Position numbers and translations under genes: made by a program
Notes under the pieces: generated by a model
The model's database searches: none
What the model was told of the DNA's origin: nothing
Seen by the model: only the letters and a program-made list of their open reading frames with translations
DNA from: Lentilactobacillus parabuchneri DSM 5707 = NBRC 107865
Lineage (GTDB): Bacteria > Bacillota > Bacilli > Lactobacillales > Lactobacillaceae
Direction: 5' to 3'
Assembly: GCF_001435315.1 (NCBI RefSeq)
Contig: NZ_AZGK01000011.1
Location: 1-61,729, forward strand
DNA: 61,729 bases
Shown: positions 8,868 to 18,276 of the stretch, one piece after another
Position numbering within the stretch: position 1 is the stretch's first letter
How the letters are laid out: each line of letters begins with the position of its first letter

Positions 8868-9428
8868 TCAAATTCCATTTAATTTGTTGATGATGTCGAC
8901 CAGGAATTCTTCAACTTCGTCTAAAGAGTGGCTCGGCGAATATTCCAACTGTTCGGCGAAGAAGCCCATGATGATATTTGCCAAAAAGCTCATCATAAGA
9001 GTGGGAGACGTTGAATTTTTGATTAAAGTGACAATGGGGTCATTTTGGTAATCTGAGTTGTTAACGCGCTCCTGAAACAGCCCTTCAAGGATGTGGCGAA
9101 ACTCATCATAAAATTTACTTTCGTTTTCAGGGACCAAATGACGGATTAGGCCAACATTTTGAGTCATAAATTGAGTGATCTGTTTTAAAACAGCCGTTTT
9201 ATCAGTAGGAGAGCCACTCAGTTCGCTTGTTAAATCGTGCAAAATATCGTCTGCCAAATCAATCTTGTCCTGATAGTAACGATAAAATGTGCTGCGATGA
9301 ATAAGCGCACTATCACAAATATCCTTGACGGTAATGTCATCGAATCGCTTGGACTGCAAAAGGTTAATCATAGCTTGTTTGATGATTCGTCTGGTTCGTT
9401 TTTGGGTAAGTGTTTCTGCTTCTGTCAT
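8868..9428 (-). CDS. TetR/AcrR-family regulator
   Basis: This is a 186-aa repressor with an N-terminal helix-turn-helix (ITVKDICDSALIHRSTFYRYYQDKIDL, residues about 33-60) and a helical C-terminal ligand domain of the TetR_C type often found beside efflux genes. The start at 9428 (MTEAETLTQ) is favoured by AAAGGAAA about 6 bases upstream. It is convergent with the MMPL exporter and separated by about 110 bases, so control of the exporter is a context-based guess only. Confidence 0.85.
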   Translation of the reverse strand: MTEAETLTQKRTRRIIKQAMINLLQSKRFDDITVKDICDSALIHRSTFYRYYQDKIDLADDILHDLTSELSGSPTDKTAVLKQITQFMTQNVGLIRHLVPENESKFYDEFRHILEGLFQERVNNSDYQNDPIVTLIKNSTSPTLMMSFLANIIMGFFAEQLEYSPSHSLDEVEEFLVDIINKLNGI

Positions 9429-9549
9429 TAAATTTCCTTTCACTAAAATGATTTACATGATGTGTTATGATCGTTAACTGGAATAAACCTTATTAACCAG
9501 AATACAGTGGATTGAAACTATTTTAAAGAAATAAGAATGATTATCAGCG

Positions 9550-9621
9550 AATACAAATAATGGATCCGTCACGAATTATCACCTAAGAAGGGGAGGTTCG
9601 GGCGGGTCCATTATTTGTATT
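9550..9621. repeat. long hairpin: 19-bp inverted repeat with 34-base loop
   Basis: The left arm at 9550-9568 (AATACAAATAATGGATCCG) and the right arm at 9603-9621 (CGGGTCCATTATTTGTATT) pair over 19 bases with only one G-T position. The loop contains AAGAAGGGGAGG. There is no T run directly after it, so it is not an ordinary terminator. It lies between the tetR start and the FAH gene, both on the minus strand, in a region with no ORF. Confidence 0.7.
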
Positions 9622-9681
9622 GTGTGTATTCCCAGGATCACATTTTTTGCTAATGCATTGTTTGATTAAAGTGGGGATTTG

Positions 9682-10533
9682 TTAATTAACTTTGGTTTCG
9701 ATTGTCCCCAAGCCGTCAATTTCGCTGGTAAAGACGTCACCAGACTTCAAAAAGACTTGTGGATCACGTCCGACACCGGTCCCACTGGGGGTTCCGGTAA
9801 AGATTAAATCGCCTGGATACAGTTCAATGACGCTGGAAATATACGAAATCAGCGTTTGGATATCAAAAATCATCTTATCAACGGTTGCTTGCTGCATAAT
9901 TTCCCCGTTGACTTTAGTAGTGACATTTTTTGAAACAATATCATCAGTGTCGGCAATTGTTGTTATGTAAGGGCCGATTGGTGAGTAATTCTTGAAGGAT
10001 TTTCCGAGGTCAAACTGGGTACTTGGACCATCGATTGATTGAACGGTTCGATCGGAAATGTCTTGGCCGACAGTGTAGCCGGCAATTGCGTCTTCGGCAT
10101 CTTCGCGGCTGATGTTGCGACCACCACGGCCGATGACAATCACGAGTTCAGATTCCCAATCAACGGTGTTGCCGCTGAGATGAATTGAATTGTGGGGGCC
10201 GGCTAAGGAGCTGACAAATTTATTGAACACGTTTGGCCGCTTGGGCTTCACAATGTCCATTTCTTTCATGTGATCAAGGTAATTAAACCCAATTGCTGGT
10301 AATTGACGTGGGTGTTGAACCGGCTGCTCAAATTTTTGGGCATCGAGTTGTTCGGCATCGTCGTTATCAATGATTTTGGTGTCGTTGAAATTGATTAGGA
10401 CTTTAGAAACAAAGTTCTGCCAATCGTTTAAGATCTCGTCGATTGAGTCATAACCAGTAATTGGAATACCCCAGAATTGACCGTTTTGGAGCGCGACAAA
10501 TGTTGGCTTGTTATCATACATTGCTAATTTCAA
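9682..10533 (-). CDS. fumarylacetoacetate hydrolase family protein
   Basis: This 283-aa enzyme is of the FAH superfamily, which acts on C-C bonds of dicarbonyl acids or decarboxylates them (acylpyruvases, oxaloacetate decarboxylases). The metal ligands are visible as the E-x-E pair in DWESELVIVIGRGG and the D in YTVGQDISDR. The substrate loop LGKSFKNYSPIGP and the C-terminal signature FTGTPSGTGVGRDP are typical. The N-terminal 70 residues form the small regulatory domain common to this group. It starts with TTG 5 bases after GGAGGGG. The neighbours give no pathway, so the substrate is open. Confidence 0.85.
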   Translation of the reverse strand: MKLAMYDNKPTFVALQNGQFWGIPITGYDSIDEILNDWQNFVSKVLINFNDTKIIDNDDAEQLDAQKFEQPVQHPRQLPAIGFNYLDHMKEMDIVKPKRPNVFNKFVSSLAGPHNSIHLSGNTVDWESELVIVIGRGGRNISREDAEDAIAGYTVGQDISDRTVQSIDGPSTQFDLGKSFKNYSPIGPYITTIADTDDIVSKNVTTKVNGEIMQQATVDKMIFDIQTLISYISSVIELYPGDLIFTGTPSGTGVGRDPQVFLKSGDVFTSEIDGLGTIETKVN

Positions 10534-10614
10534 TTTAACCCCTCCTGGCTTTAATTCAATTAACGAACAGCGTTATTAGTATACACCCAATCGTAAAAAT
10601 TGTAACCAGAACAC

Positions 10615-12975
10615 TTACGTATTGCCGTTTTGCCAGAAATGATGCAGAACATTTTTTAGTTGATCCGAATTTTGAGTGACTTTGATGTTGGACCAGTTCT
10701 TGGGGAAAATGCTCCGGTAGCGCGTCTGATTAAATCGCTGGTCCATCAAGACGATCACACCTTTATCCTCGTCAGTTCGAATCACCCGCCCGGCAGCTTG
10801 GCTGACATTGTTGAAGCCGGGAAGTTGGTAGGCAAACGAAAAGCCCTGGCCATTGAGTGAATCAAAGTAATCACGGATTAAATCGGATTCTTTATTCATT
10901 CCGGGAAGCCCGACACTGACGATGCCCACGCCAATCAGTTGGTCATTTTTCAAATCGATGCCTTCAGAAAAGATGCCACCTAAAAGGGCGAAGCCAACTT
11001 TGGTCTTGTGATCATCAGAACGGAAGTTGTCTAAGAATTCGGTTCGTGACGCGTTGTCCATGTCGGGCTTTTGATTAATGACCGTTACGTCTGGGTAAAG
11101 TTCGACAAATTTGCTTAAGGTCGCGTTTAGATAGGCCATCGACGGGAAGAACATCATGTAATGCCCGGTTTTCTGGGAAATCAACGTCTTAATTGTGTCA
11201 CAAATTGGTTTTAGACTGTTCTCCCGGTTGGCATACAGGGTATTAATGTTATTAGCGATAACTACCTGACAGTTTTCCTGGGGAAACGATGAATGAGAGA
11301 TCATGCACAAACTGTCTTCTTCGTTTCCCAAAACTTGCTGGTAATAGGAAATGGGACTGAGTGTAGCCGAAAACAAAATTGCGGCACGTCCCAGATTCAA
11401 GCTGGCCTTAATTTGCTTGCTGGGATCCATACAAAACTGCCTAAAAATGATGGTGTGATCGCCGATAATCATCCTCGTTCGATACGTTTCATCGTAAAAC
11501 GTACTGATCAAAAAGTAGCGCCGACATTCCAAATAGTAGTCCACAACGGCATCGACCGTGTCGCTGGGGGTCTGAGTTGCCAACCATTGGTGGATCGTTT
11601 CAATTAAGGTTTCTAACGTATTATTGAAATTATCCAACGGTGCCAGTTGGGCAACCTGCTTATCGACGGTTTCTGATGCGGGTTTGCTATAACGTTTAAA
11701 TGATCGCTTGAGCGACTGGAGGCGTTTAATCACCTTTTCATTGCTGGCTTTTTTCCTTGAAAGCTGGCGGATTAAAGGGTCAATTGGGGATGATTCCAAG
11801 GTGGCTGAATACATTTCCCGGGACCGTTGGACGAGGTTGTGAACTTCGTCGACCAGAAAACAGTTTGATTTATCCGGGACTGAAAAGAATCGCTGCAAAT
11901 GCACCTGGGGATCGAAGAGGTAGTTATAGTCGCAGATGATGATGTCACAAAATAAGCTGACGTCGAGTGAAAATTCGAAAGGGTCCACCTTGTGCTTTTG
12001 CGCGTATGCTTGAATGGTATCTTTAGTGATTTGATCAACGTGTTGAATGAGATCCTTGATAGCTGGTCTGACACGATCGTAGTAGCCCACCATGTATGGA
12101 TTTTTTTCCGGCGGAACGTCTTTTTCCTCCGGGAAGGTAATCTTATCCTTGGCGGTTAAAGTGATGCTTTTGAGGGTGAGCCCCTTTTCTGCCATCAACG
12201 AAATCGTGTTTTCCGCGACGTGTCTGGTACTTTGTTTGGCCGTGAAATAAAAAACGCGGCTGATCAATTCTTCGCCCATGGATTTAATGGCCGGAAAGAG
12301 GGTTGAAATGGTCTTGCCGGTTCCGGTTGGGGCCTCCACAAATAAATGCTTTTCCAGCAAAATTGTCTTATAAACGTTCGTAGCCAGCTTGTGTTGGCCG
12401 GGACGGTAATCCGCGAAGGGAAACTTGAGTTGCTTGGCGGAGGTGATTCGCCGCTCGTCAAGTTCATGCCGCAACTGAATCCACTGCTCAAATTCGGTTA
12501 CGAGAGCCGTAAAAAAGAGTTCCGATTCGGTCTTACTGATTGTCAGGGTCTTGGTCGTGATTTTTTCGTCGGGGGTCTGGACATAGGTGAGCTGAAGGTC
12601 GACTGACTTAATGTCTGCCTGGTGCATGACGATGTAGGCGTACACCTTGACTTGGGCCCAATACAGCTGAAGCGTTGAGTCGGGAACTGACTGAAATTCC
12701 AGGTCAGAGGTCTTGATTTCTTCGATCAAAGGCTTGCCGTCCCGCTCATCAATGCCGTCAGCGCGGCCACTAATGACGTATTCGTCGTCCAGGTATTGAA
12801 TCGACGTTTTCAGGGCAACCTCGGATTGGTATGAGGACGGGCGGCTGTGTTGAATCTTGCGGTGAATGCGGCTGCCTTCCTGAGCCGTATTTTCACTGCT
12901 GATGACGGGACTCAAGTCACCGGTCCGAAGTAGAAATTCAACTAACTCTCTGATACCAACTTGATGCACGGCCAT
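10615..12975 (-). CDS. XPD/DinG-like DNA helicase with N-terminal PD-(D/E)xK nuclease domain
   Basis: This is a 786-aa superfamily 2 Rad3-type helicase. Residues 1-160 look like a Cas4/RecB nuclease fold with GRADGID and, about 12 residues on, EEIKTS, giving the D...E-x-K set. Walker A is APTGTGKT near residue 213, and the Walker B box is VDEVH near 374. Late motifs include GGIFSEGIDL, the GVGIVSVGLP segment and QAAGRVIRTDEDKG (motif VI arginines). Cysteines expected for the XPD-type Fe-S cluster between Walker A and B are absent where relatives have them (KITFPEEKDVPPEKNPYMVGYYD). ATG 12975 follows GGGAGGG. It probably acts in DNA repair or recombination. Confidence 0.85.
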   Translation of the reverse strand: MAVHQVGIRELVEFLLRTGDLSPVISSENTAQEGSRIHRKIQHSRPSSYQSEVALKTSIQYLDDEYVISGRADGIDERDGKPLIEEIKTSDLEFQSVPDSTLQLYWAQVKVYAYIVMHQADIKSVDLQLTYVQTPDEKITTKTLTISKTESELFFTALVTEFEQWIQLRHELDERRITSAKQLKFPFADYRPGQHKLATNVYKTILLEKHLFVEAPTGTGKTISTLFPAIKSMGEELISRVFYFTAKQSTRHVAENTISLMAEKGLTLKSITLTAKDKITFPEEKDVPPEKNPYMVGYYDRVRPAIKDLIQHVDQITKDTIQAYAQKHKVDPFEFSLDVSLFCDIIICDYNYLFDPQVHLQRFFSVPDKSNCFLVDEVHNLVQRSREMYSATLESSPIDPLIRQLSRKKASNEKVIKRLQSLKRSFKRYSKPASETVDKQVAQLAPLDNFNNTLETLIETIHQWLATQTPSDTVDAVVDYYLECRRYFLISTFYDETYRTRMIIGDHTIIFRQFCMDPSKQIKASLNLGRAAILFSATLSPISYYQQVLGNEEDSLCMISHSSFPQENCQVVIANNINTLYANRENSLKPICDTIKTLISQKTGHYMMFFPSMAYLNATLSKFVELYPDVTVINQKPDMDNASRTEFLDNFRSDDHKTKVGFALLGGIFSEGIDLKNDQLIGVGIVSVGLPGMNKESDLIRDYFDSLNGQGFSFAYQLPGFNNVSQAAGRVIRTDEDKGVIVLMDQRFNQTRYRSIFPKNWSNIKVTQNSDQLKNVLHHFWQNGNT

Positions 12976-13118
12976 CAAAAGCCCTCCCTTCAAATGCAAT
13001 TTGTCTAAAATCTATTATACAAAATATTTGAACGTATGTTTGGAAAAACACGACTTTGAAAAAAGTGGCCAATCAAGTAAACTAGTTGATGTGAGAAATA
13101 ACGTTGGGAAGTGATTTG

Positions 13119-13712
13119 ATGCAGCCAAAATTTGGCCAGGTCTATCAGACAAAGCACGATACATATTTTGCGGTGGGCGAAGTGGTGACCCACAATCCGC
13201 AACTGATTTTAGATAATGTGAACTACATTGGCAAAAAGAATTTTGTGATTCATATCAAATTTGGCCAGGGGATCGCCAGAAAGGCGCTCTTGATGGTGAG
13301 AATGGTCGATGGCCAACTACCGGACTATTTGAAGCAAACGGATCTCGGTGGCTTTCAAGAAGCAGTCAAGAACGATGACTTACAACTGTTAAATATCGAC
13401 GCTGATGAATTGCAGGGGTATCACTGTTCAGAGGCGCTGGAGATTGAAGATCCGGATGACGAAAAGATTGCCCAAATTGCCAGTATTCGCGAAAACACCT
13501 TGCAGTTGGTGGAAGATTACTTGAAACAGTTACAGGTAAAAATTGATAAGTTATCCCAGCGAAAAGCCAATCACTATTTTTCAAGCAAAGCCCACTATGA
13601 ACAGGTGAAGGATTTTCTGTTATCAATCGCGCCGTACATGGATTTGAGACTAAAAGAAAGCCAGGTCAGACAAGACGAGTGGCGGCTTAAATTACGACTG
13701 GGAGGCCAATGA
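13119..13712 (+). CDS. unknown conserved-looking protein
   Basis: I do not recognise this 197-aa soluble protein. The N-terminal half is beta-rich with a YF-AVGEVVTHNPQLIL segment and looks like a small barrel; the C-terminal part from about residue 130 is helical and charged (ENTLQLVEDYLKQLQVKIDKLSQRK), possibly coiled coil, and ends basic. ATG 13119 is chosen behind GGGAAGTGA; an upstream TTG is less well placed. It is divergent from the helicase gene and its stop lies one base before the ATG of the next gene, so the two are coupled. No signal peptide or TM segment is present. Confidence 0.65.
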   Translation: MQPKFGQVYQTKHDTYFAVGEVVTHNPQLILDNVNYIGKKNFVIHIKFGQGIARKALLMVRMVDGQLPDYLKQTDLGGFQEAVKNDDLQLLNIDADELQGYHCSEALEIEDPDDEKIAQIASIRENTLQLVEDYLKQLQVKIDKLSQRKANHYFSSKAHYEQVKDFLLSIAPYMDLRLKESQVRQDEWRLKLRLGGQ

Positions 13713-13713
13713 A

Positions 13714-13944
13714 ATGCTCAACGAACAGAAGTTACAGGCAATTGTGGCCACGTTTGCGAAATACCAAGTGGAAATTAAAACCGACGGGATGCGGATTGTG
13801 GCCATCAATGGTCAACGGGCATCCTTTGACGCAACCACATTTATGCAGGATCAGCTGATTGAAATGATTTGCAGGGTGTTAGCCAACCAGTTGATTCATG
13901 AGGTGTGGGTTTCGGAGCGTGATTCTAATGGGGATGCAAACTAG
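13714..13944 (+). CDS. small unknown protein
   Basis: This 76-aa acidic soluble protein is translated directly after the 197-aa protein (stop TGA at 13710-13712, ATG at 13714, with GGGAGG just upstream inside the previous gene). It has a pattern of alternating strands and helices (KYQVEIKTDGMRIVAINGQRA) but no motif I can name. Tight coupling suggests the two products work together. Confidence 0.6.
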   Translation: MLNEQKLQAIVATFAKYQVEIKTDGMRIVAINGQRASFDATTFMQDQLIEMICRVLANQLIHEVWVSERDSNGDAN

Positions 13945-14006
13945 AAATCACCCGCTACGGATTCGACCCTAGGTGGTTTAGCGAATGACATCTAAAGCAG
14001 TACGAA

Positions 14007-14044
14007 AAAGGATTCAGCGTTTTTTCGCTGAATCCTTCTTTGTT
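14007..14044. terminator. bidirectional terminator between the unknown pair and dapF
   Basis: AAGGATTCAGCG pairs with CGCTGAATCCTT around a T-rich loop, with A and T runs on the two sides. Confidence 0.85.
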
Positions 14045-14051
14045 GTTGTGA

Positions 14052-15041
14052 TTAAACTCGTTGACGCTTAAGTCCCTCAACAAATCGCAGGTAGGCCGGC
14101 TGTTCACCAGTTTCTGAAATTTGTGCGTGGTCTAAAACGTTTGCGTGAAGATCTTCTTCTGGAATTTCAACCTTGTGGGTAAACGTGGCGTTACCAATCA
14201 GGTCAATGGTGAAGTTGCTGTCATTATCATGGACGCGTGTCTTAACCATTCCGCCCGGATTATAAACAGAGATGGTCTGATTAAAGTCAGCCATTTCCGG
14301 GTGATTTAAGCAAAATGCCAAGCTGGTTGCCGACATCCCGGTTCCACAAGCGTTTGTAAAGCCGACGCCGCGTTCATAGGTTCTGACGAACAACGTGTTT
14401 CGATCAAGAATTTGGGCGAAGCTGACGTTGACGCCGTCTGGGAAGTATTCGTTTGGTTCGTTGAGCATTTTACCCAGTTGACCCAGAAGCTTGGAGTGCA
14501 TGGTTTCTTCGTCCACAAAACTAATTAAATGCGGGTTGGGAACCGCGATGGCCGTGAACTTCAGACCGGGTGCAAATTCTGGTACCGCCTTATTGATTAA
14601 GTTGTCAGTTCCTAAATGATCGAATGGTAATGTTTCCTTGGCAAATGTCACCGGCGAAATTTCGACGCTAAACGTCGGTACGTCATTGGCCAAATCCGCT
14701 TCTCGATGAACAGCCAAATCACTATCCATTGTTTCGACTTTGAATGCATCTTGATTGAACTTATCTGAGAGGTAGCGGGATACAGTTCGTAATCCATTAC
14801 CACACATCGATGCAATACTGCCATCGGTGTTGATAACTTGCATGCTGCCTAATACACCGTCATGGTCCGATTCGTCAATCACAAGTAGGCCATCGGCACC
14901 ATCCAAGAGGCCTTGTTCCGGTTCGGTAATGTGTTTAGCCAACGCAACCAATTCGGGCTGTGGGAGCTTGTTTTGCAATGCAGTTTGATCCAGGATGAAG
15001 AACTTGTTCTGTGATCCATGAACCTTTAATAATTCCACCAT
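14052..15041 (-). CDS. dapF: diaminopimelate epimerase
   Basis: DapF interconverts LL- and meso-diaminopimelate, giving the precursor for lysine and peptidoglycan. The two catalytic cysteines are in MCGNGLRTVSR and TNACGTGMSA. At 329 aa it is longer than the roughly 275-aa E. coli enzyme and carries about 25 extra C-terminal residues after VEIPEEDLHA. ATG 15041 has AGGAGG 7 bases upstream. It lies 14 bases after the aspartate kinase gene and is the last gene of that minus-strand pair, divergent from the other lysine genes. Confidence 0.95.
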   Translation of the reverse strand: MVELLKVHGSQNKFFILDQTALQNKLPQPELVALAKHITEPEQGLLDGADGLLVIDESDHDGVLGSMQVINTDGSIASMCGNGLRTVSRYLSDKFNQDAFKVETMDSDLAVHREADLANDVPTFSVEISPVTFAKETLPFDHLGTDNLINKAVPEFAPGLKFTAIAVPNPHLISFVDEETMHSKLLGQLGKMLNEPNEYFPDGVNVSFAQILDRNTLFVRTYERGVGFTNACGTGMSATSLAFCLNHPEMADFNQTISVYNPGGMVKTRVHDNDSNFTIDLIGNATFTHKVEIPEEDLHANVLDHAQISETGEQPAYLRFVEGLKRQRV

Positions 15042-15055
15042 GAAGCTGCCTCCTT

Positions 15056-16450
15056 TTACACTTCCGCCTGATATTCAATTCGGTTAACGGAAGGGTTCTC
15101 TCTAAAAAAATGTTCGTAAATGTATTTGACTGCCGCATCGGCATCTGATTGGCGGGTACCCAGCATAATTGAAATACGGGATGCACCTTGATTGATCATG
15201 TGAACGGGAATGTTGTGTTCAGCCAGTGGTCGGATGATATTTTCAATCGTTCCAACCCGGGCCCGCATTCCTTCACCGACCACCATAATAATGGCGTAGT
15301 CGTCAATCCAATCCAATGTGTCCGGGTGTAGCTCAGATTGAATGTCACGACACATTTTTTTAATTGTATCACGGTCGAGCTGAGTGCGGTCAAATATGAT
15401 CGTCAAGTCATCAATTCCTGATGGCATATGTTCGTAGGAAACGCCGTACTTATACAGAATTTGTAAAATCTTCAGTGTGAAGCCGACTTCTTTGTTCAGC
15501 AGGTATCTGTGAAGATAAAGTGCTGCAAACCGATTTGAGCCGGCAATGCCTGTGACCGGTCGTTTGGAAGTGAAATCTTCTTCGGGAACAATCAATGTTC
15601 CGGGCAGGTCGGGATTGTTGGTGTTCTTAACGTTAATTGGGACTTGTCCTTGAATTGCGGGGATGATGGCTTCGTCATTGAAAACAGAGAAGCCGGCGTA
15701 AGAAAGCTCACGCATTTCTCTAAAAGTCATTTTGTGAATGGGAAGGGGGTCGTTAACGACCTTGGGATTGGCGGCAAAAATAGCGTCCACGTCGGTGAAG
15801 TTTTCGTAAAGCGACGCGTGAAGGCCGGCAGCGAGAATGGAGCCGGTAATGTCGGAGCCGCCACGGGCAAACGTTACGATGTTGCCGTCCTCAGAAAAGC
15901 CAAAGAATCCTGGGAAGACGAGCTTTTCATCGCCGTATGTTAAATGTGCGAGGTTATCATATGTCTTTTCGAGGACGGTCGCGCCGTTTGGATCATCGCT
16001 TAGTAAAATACCAGCTTCACTGGGATCCACAAAACGGGCATTTTCGCCAGATTCATTGAGGCAGGCGGCGAAAAGCTCGGCATTCAGCCGTTCACCGTGG
16101 GCTTTGAAAGCGGCCATCAGGTAGTCGTCGTTGGGATAGGATTTTGTTGGCAGGGCGATTAACTTCTGTTTGATGTCATCCAAGATAGTCGCTGGAACCC
16201 CAAAGCCATTGCCGATTTCTTGGTAGCGGGCAAAGATCGTCTCACAAATCTGTGTCGCATCAGTCCCGGCAATAATGGCGTTGGCATATTGGATCAGCAA
16301 GTCAGTTACCTTGACGTCCCCAGAAAATCGCTTGCCAGGCGCGGATGTGACGACAACTTTTCGATCCGGATCACTTTGAACGATGTTGATTACTTTTTGA
16401 ACGTGGGCGGCATCGGCTAATGAACTGCCCCCAAACTTAACGACTTTCAT
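15056..16450 (-). CDS. aspartate kinase with tandem ACT domains
   Basis: This 464-aa enzyme phosphorylates aspartate, the entry to the lysine, threonine and methionine pathways. It shows KFGGSSL at the start, VVVTSAPGKR, FARGGSDITGSILA, and C-terminal ACT repeats (EVGFTLKILQILYKYGVSYEHMP; IMVVGEGMR). The ACT part predicts feedback control; the layout matches the Bacillus YclM (ThrD) type rather than the alpha/beta LysC type. Two starts are possible: ATG 16459 is only 3 bases from GGGAG, whereas ATG 16450 gives the family N-terminus MKVVKFGGSS. It forms an operon with dapF and is not behind the lysine riboswitch. Confidence 0.93.
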   Translation of the reverse strand: MKVVKFGGSSLADAAHVQKVINIVQSDPDRKVVVTSAPGKRFSGDVKVTDLLIQYANAIIAGTDATQICETIFARYQEIGNGFGVPATILDDIKQKLIALPTKSYPNDDYLMAAFKAHGERLNAELFAACLNESGENARFVDPSEAGILLSDDPNGATVLEKTYDNLAHLTYGDEKLVFPGFFGFSEDGNIVTFARGGSDITGSILAAGLHASLYENFTDVDAIFAANPKVVNDPLPIHKMTFREMRELSYAGFSVFNDEAIIPAIQGQVPINVKNTNNPDLPGTLIVPEEDFTSKRPVTGIAGSNRFAALYLHRYLLNKEVGFTLKILQILYKYGVSYEHMPSGIDDLTIIFDRTQLDRDTIKKMCRDIQSELHPDTLDWIDDYAIIMVVGEGMRARVGTIENIIRPLAEHNIPVHMINQGASRISIMLGTRQSDADAAVKYIYEHFFRENPSVNRIEYQAEV

Positions 16451-16600
16451 AACTTTCATTCACTCCCTGGATATTCCCATTAATTAACAATTCGGTTAGA
16501 GATTGTTAAATCGAATTTTAGCAGTTTTCAGTGAATTTGCAAGAGTCATTAGTTTGAATGATGGAATTTGCATAAATTTGCATTCGATTGGTAAAAGCGG

Positions 16601-16629
16601 TTGACACTTTATGAGAAACATTATAGAAT
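16601..16629 (+). promoter_or_regulatory. promoter of the lysine operon
   Basis: TTGACA (16601-16606) and TAGAAT (16624-16629) are 17 bases apart, placing the start near 16636, just before the riboswitch P1 stem. Confidence 0.8.
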
Positions 16630-16641
16630 TATGTCAATTAA

Positions 16642-16824
16642 ATCATTAGAGGTTGCAACCAACATCAGTAATTAGTGGAGTTCCTACCTGAACTTTGAAG
16701 CTAATGAAAGGGGCGGTTGCCGAAGCACCATGTGAGGTAGCACTTGGCGCGCTGGGACTTGGCTTAATAGGCTTTGGACTGTCGCGGCGGACAAGTCGGC
16801 TGCGGGGCGCTAACGACAAATGAT
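16642..16824 (+). promoter_or_regulatory. lysine riboswitch (L box)
   Basis: The lysine aptamer hallmarks are in order: AGAGGTTGC at 16648, an ATCAGTAA...AGTGGAG segment, TGAAGCTAATGAAAGGGGCG near 16695, GTTGCCGAAGC, then GCTGGGACTTGGCTTAATAGGC. P1 can close by ATCATT (16642-16647) with AATGAT (16819-16824). A terminator lies 24 bases downstream. Lysine binding should end transcription before lysA. Confidence 0.95.
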
Positions 16825-16849
16825 ACGGAATGATATGGATATTAATTCT

Positions 16850-16892
16850 GAATCTCTTTGTTCGGCGTTCGCCGGATAAGGGGATTTTTTTA
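16850..16892 (+). terminator. riboswitch-controlled terminator before lysA
   Basis: AATCTCTTTGTTCGGC pairs with GCCGGATAAGGGGATT and is followed by a run of seven T. It is the expression platform of the L box. Confidence 0.9.
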
Positions 16893-16954
16893 TACCGTCA
16901 TGGCTAGACCGCATCTGATTGAGCAGCGGACAGTAAATATTTGGAGGAAAAAAC

Positions 16955-18262
16955 ATGAGTAATCAAATCGACCAGTTATCTACGAATCAAGAAGGACATC
17001 TACAAATCGGCGGGGTAGATTCACTGGAGTTGGTCAAAAAATACCAAACACCATTAGTGGTTTACGATGTCAAAGCCATTCGCGACCAAATTCACCATTT
17101 CCAAAAGGTCTTCCAAGATAACGGTGTCGATTTTGCCGTCAGCTATGCCAGTAAAGCATTTGCCTGCATTGCAATGTTTCAACTGATTAACCAGGAAAAA
17201 GGTCATATTGATGTCGTGTCCGGCGGTGAATTGTACACGGCAATTAAAGCCGGCTTTCCGATGGAACGGGTCAGCTTCCACGGAAACGACAAATCAAGAG
17301 CCGAACTTGAAATGGCGGTTGAACACCAAATTGGCGTGATTATCCTGGATAACTTCCATGAAATTGACTTATTAAAAGACGTTTTAGAAGAGAAGCAATC
17401 CCACATTAACGTGATGCTGCGGGTAACGCCGGGAATTTCAGCCCACACCCATGAATATGACCAGACCGGACAAGTTGATAGCAAGTTTGGCTTTGACATT
17501 CAAAGCGGTCAGGCCAAAAAGGCGCTGGGGTTGGTTCTTGAAGATGACCGGATGAACATGTTGGGGATTCACTGCCACATTGGATCACAAATCTTTGAGG
17601 TCAACGGATTTGAAATGGCAGCTGTCAAACTAATTGATACGTTGGCACAGTGGAATAAAGAAGTAGGCTACGTTGCCAAAGTCGTCAACGTTGGTGGTGG
17701 ATTTGGAATTAAGTACACCGAAGAAGACGATCCGATCGCACCGGAAATGTTTGTTGACGCGATTGTGAAAGCCATCAAGAAGCGGACTGCCGAAACTAAG
17801 TTGCCAATGCCTGCCATTTGGATTGAACCGGGGCGTTCGATCGCAGGGCCTGCCGGATACAACTTGTACACGGTTGGCAGTAGAAAAGATGTTCCGGGAA
17901 TCCGTTCGTACGTCACTGTTGACGGCGGCATGGGCGATAACATTCGTCCCGCTTTATACCAGGCCAAATACGAAGCCGTGTTAGCAAAGAATCCCAAGGC
18001 ACCAATTAAAGAAACCGTTCGGATTGCCGGCAAGTATTGCGAGTCCGGCGACATTCTGATTCAAAAGCAGGATTTACCGGCAACTCAACCAGGAGATGTG
18101 TTGGCGATGTTAGACACAGGTGCGTATGGATACGCGATGGCGTCTAATTATAACCGCAATCCGCGGCCGGCCGTTGTGTTTGTCGAAAATGGCAAGTCAC
18201 AAGTTGCAATTAAACGAGAGACGTTTGAAGATTTAGTTTCTTTAGATGAAGAATTCGAATAA
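16955..18262 (+). CDS. lysA: diaminopimelate decarboxylase
   Basis: LysA decarboxylates meso-diaminopimelate to lysine with PLP, the last step of the pathway. The alanine-racemase-like fold is evident from the PLP lysine in [27 protein letters not shown] and EPGRSIAG, and a C-terminal CESGDIL...DTGAYGYAM. Its length of 435 aa is normal. GGAGGAAAAAAC precedes the ATG. It is first in a seven-gene operon directly behind the lysine riboswitch, so lysine represses the whole set, including steps shared with wall synthesis. Confidence 0.97.
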   Translation: MSNQIDQLSTNQEGHLQIGGVDSLELVKKYQTPLVVYDVKAIRDQIHHFQKVFQDNGVDFAVSYASKAFACIAMFQLINQEKGHIDVVSGGELYTAIKAGFPMERVSFHGNDKSRAELEMAVEHQIGVIILDNFHEIDLLKDVLEEKQSHINVMLRVTPGISAHTHEYDQTGQVDSKFGFDIQSGQAKKALGLVLEDDRMNMLGIHCHIGSQIFEVNGFEMAAVKLIDTLAQWNKEVGYVAKVVNVGGGFGIKYTEEDDPIAPEMFVDAIVKAIKKRTAETKLPMPAIWIEPGRSIAGPAGYNLYTVGSRKDVPGIRSYVTVDGGMGDNIRPALYQAKYEAVLAKNPKAPIKETVRIAGKYCESGDILIQKQDLPATQPGDVLAMLDTGAYGYAMASNYNRNPRPAVVFVENGKSQVAIKRETFEDLVSLDEEFE

Positions 18263-18276
18263 GAGGGAGAGTCATA

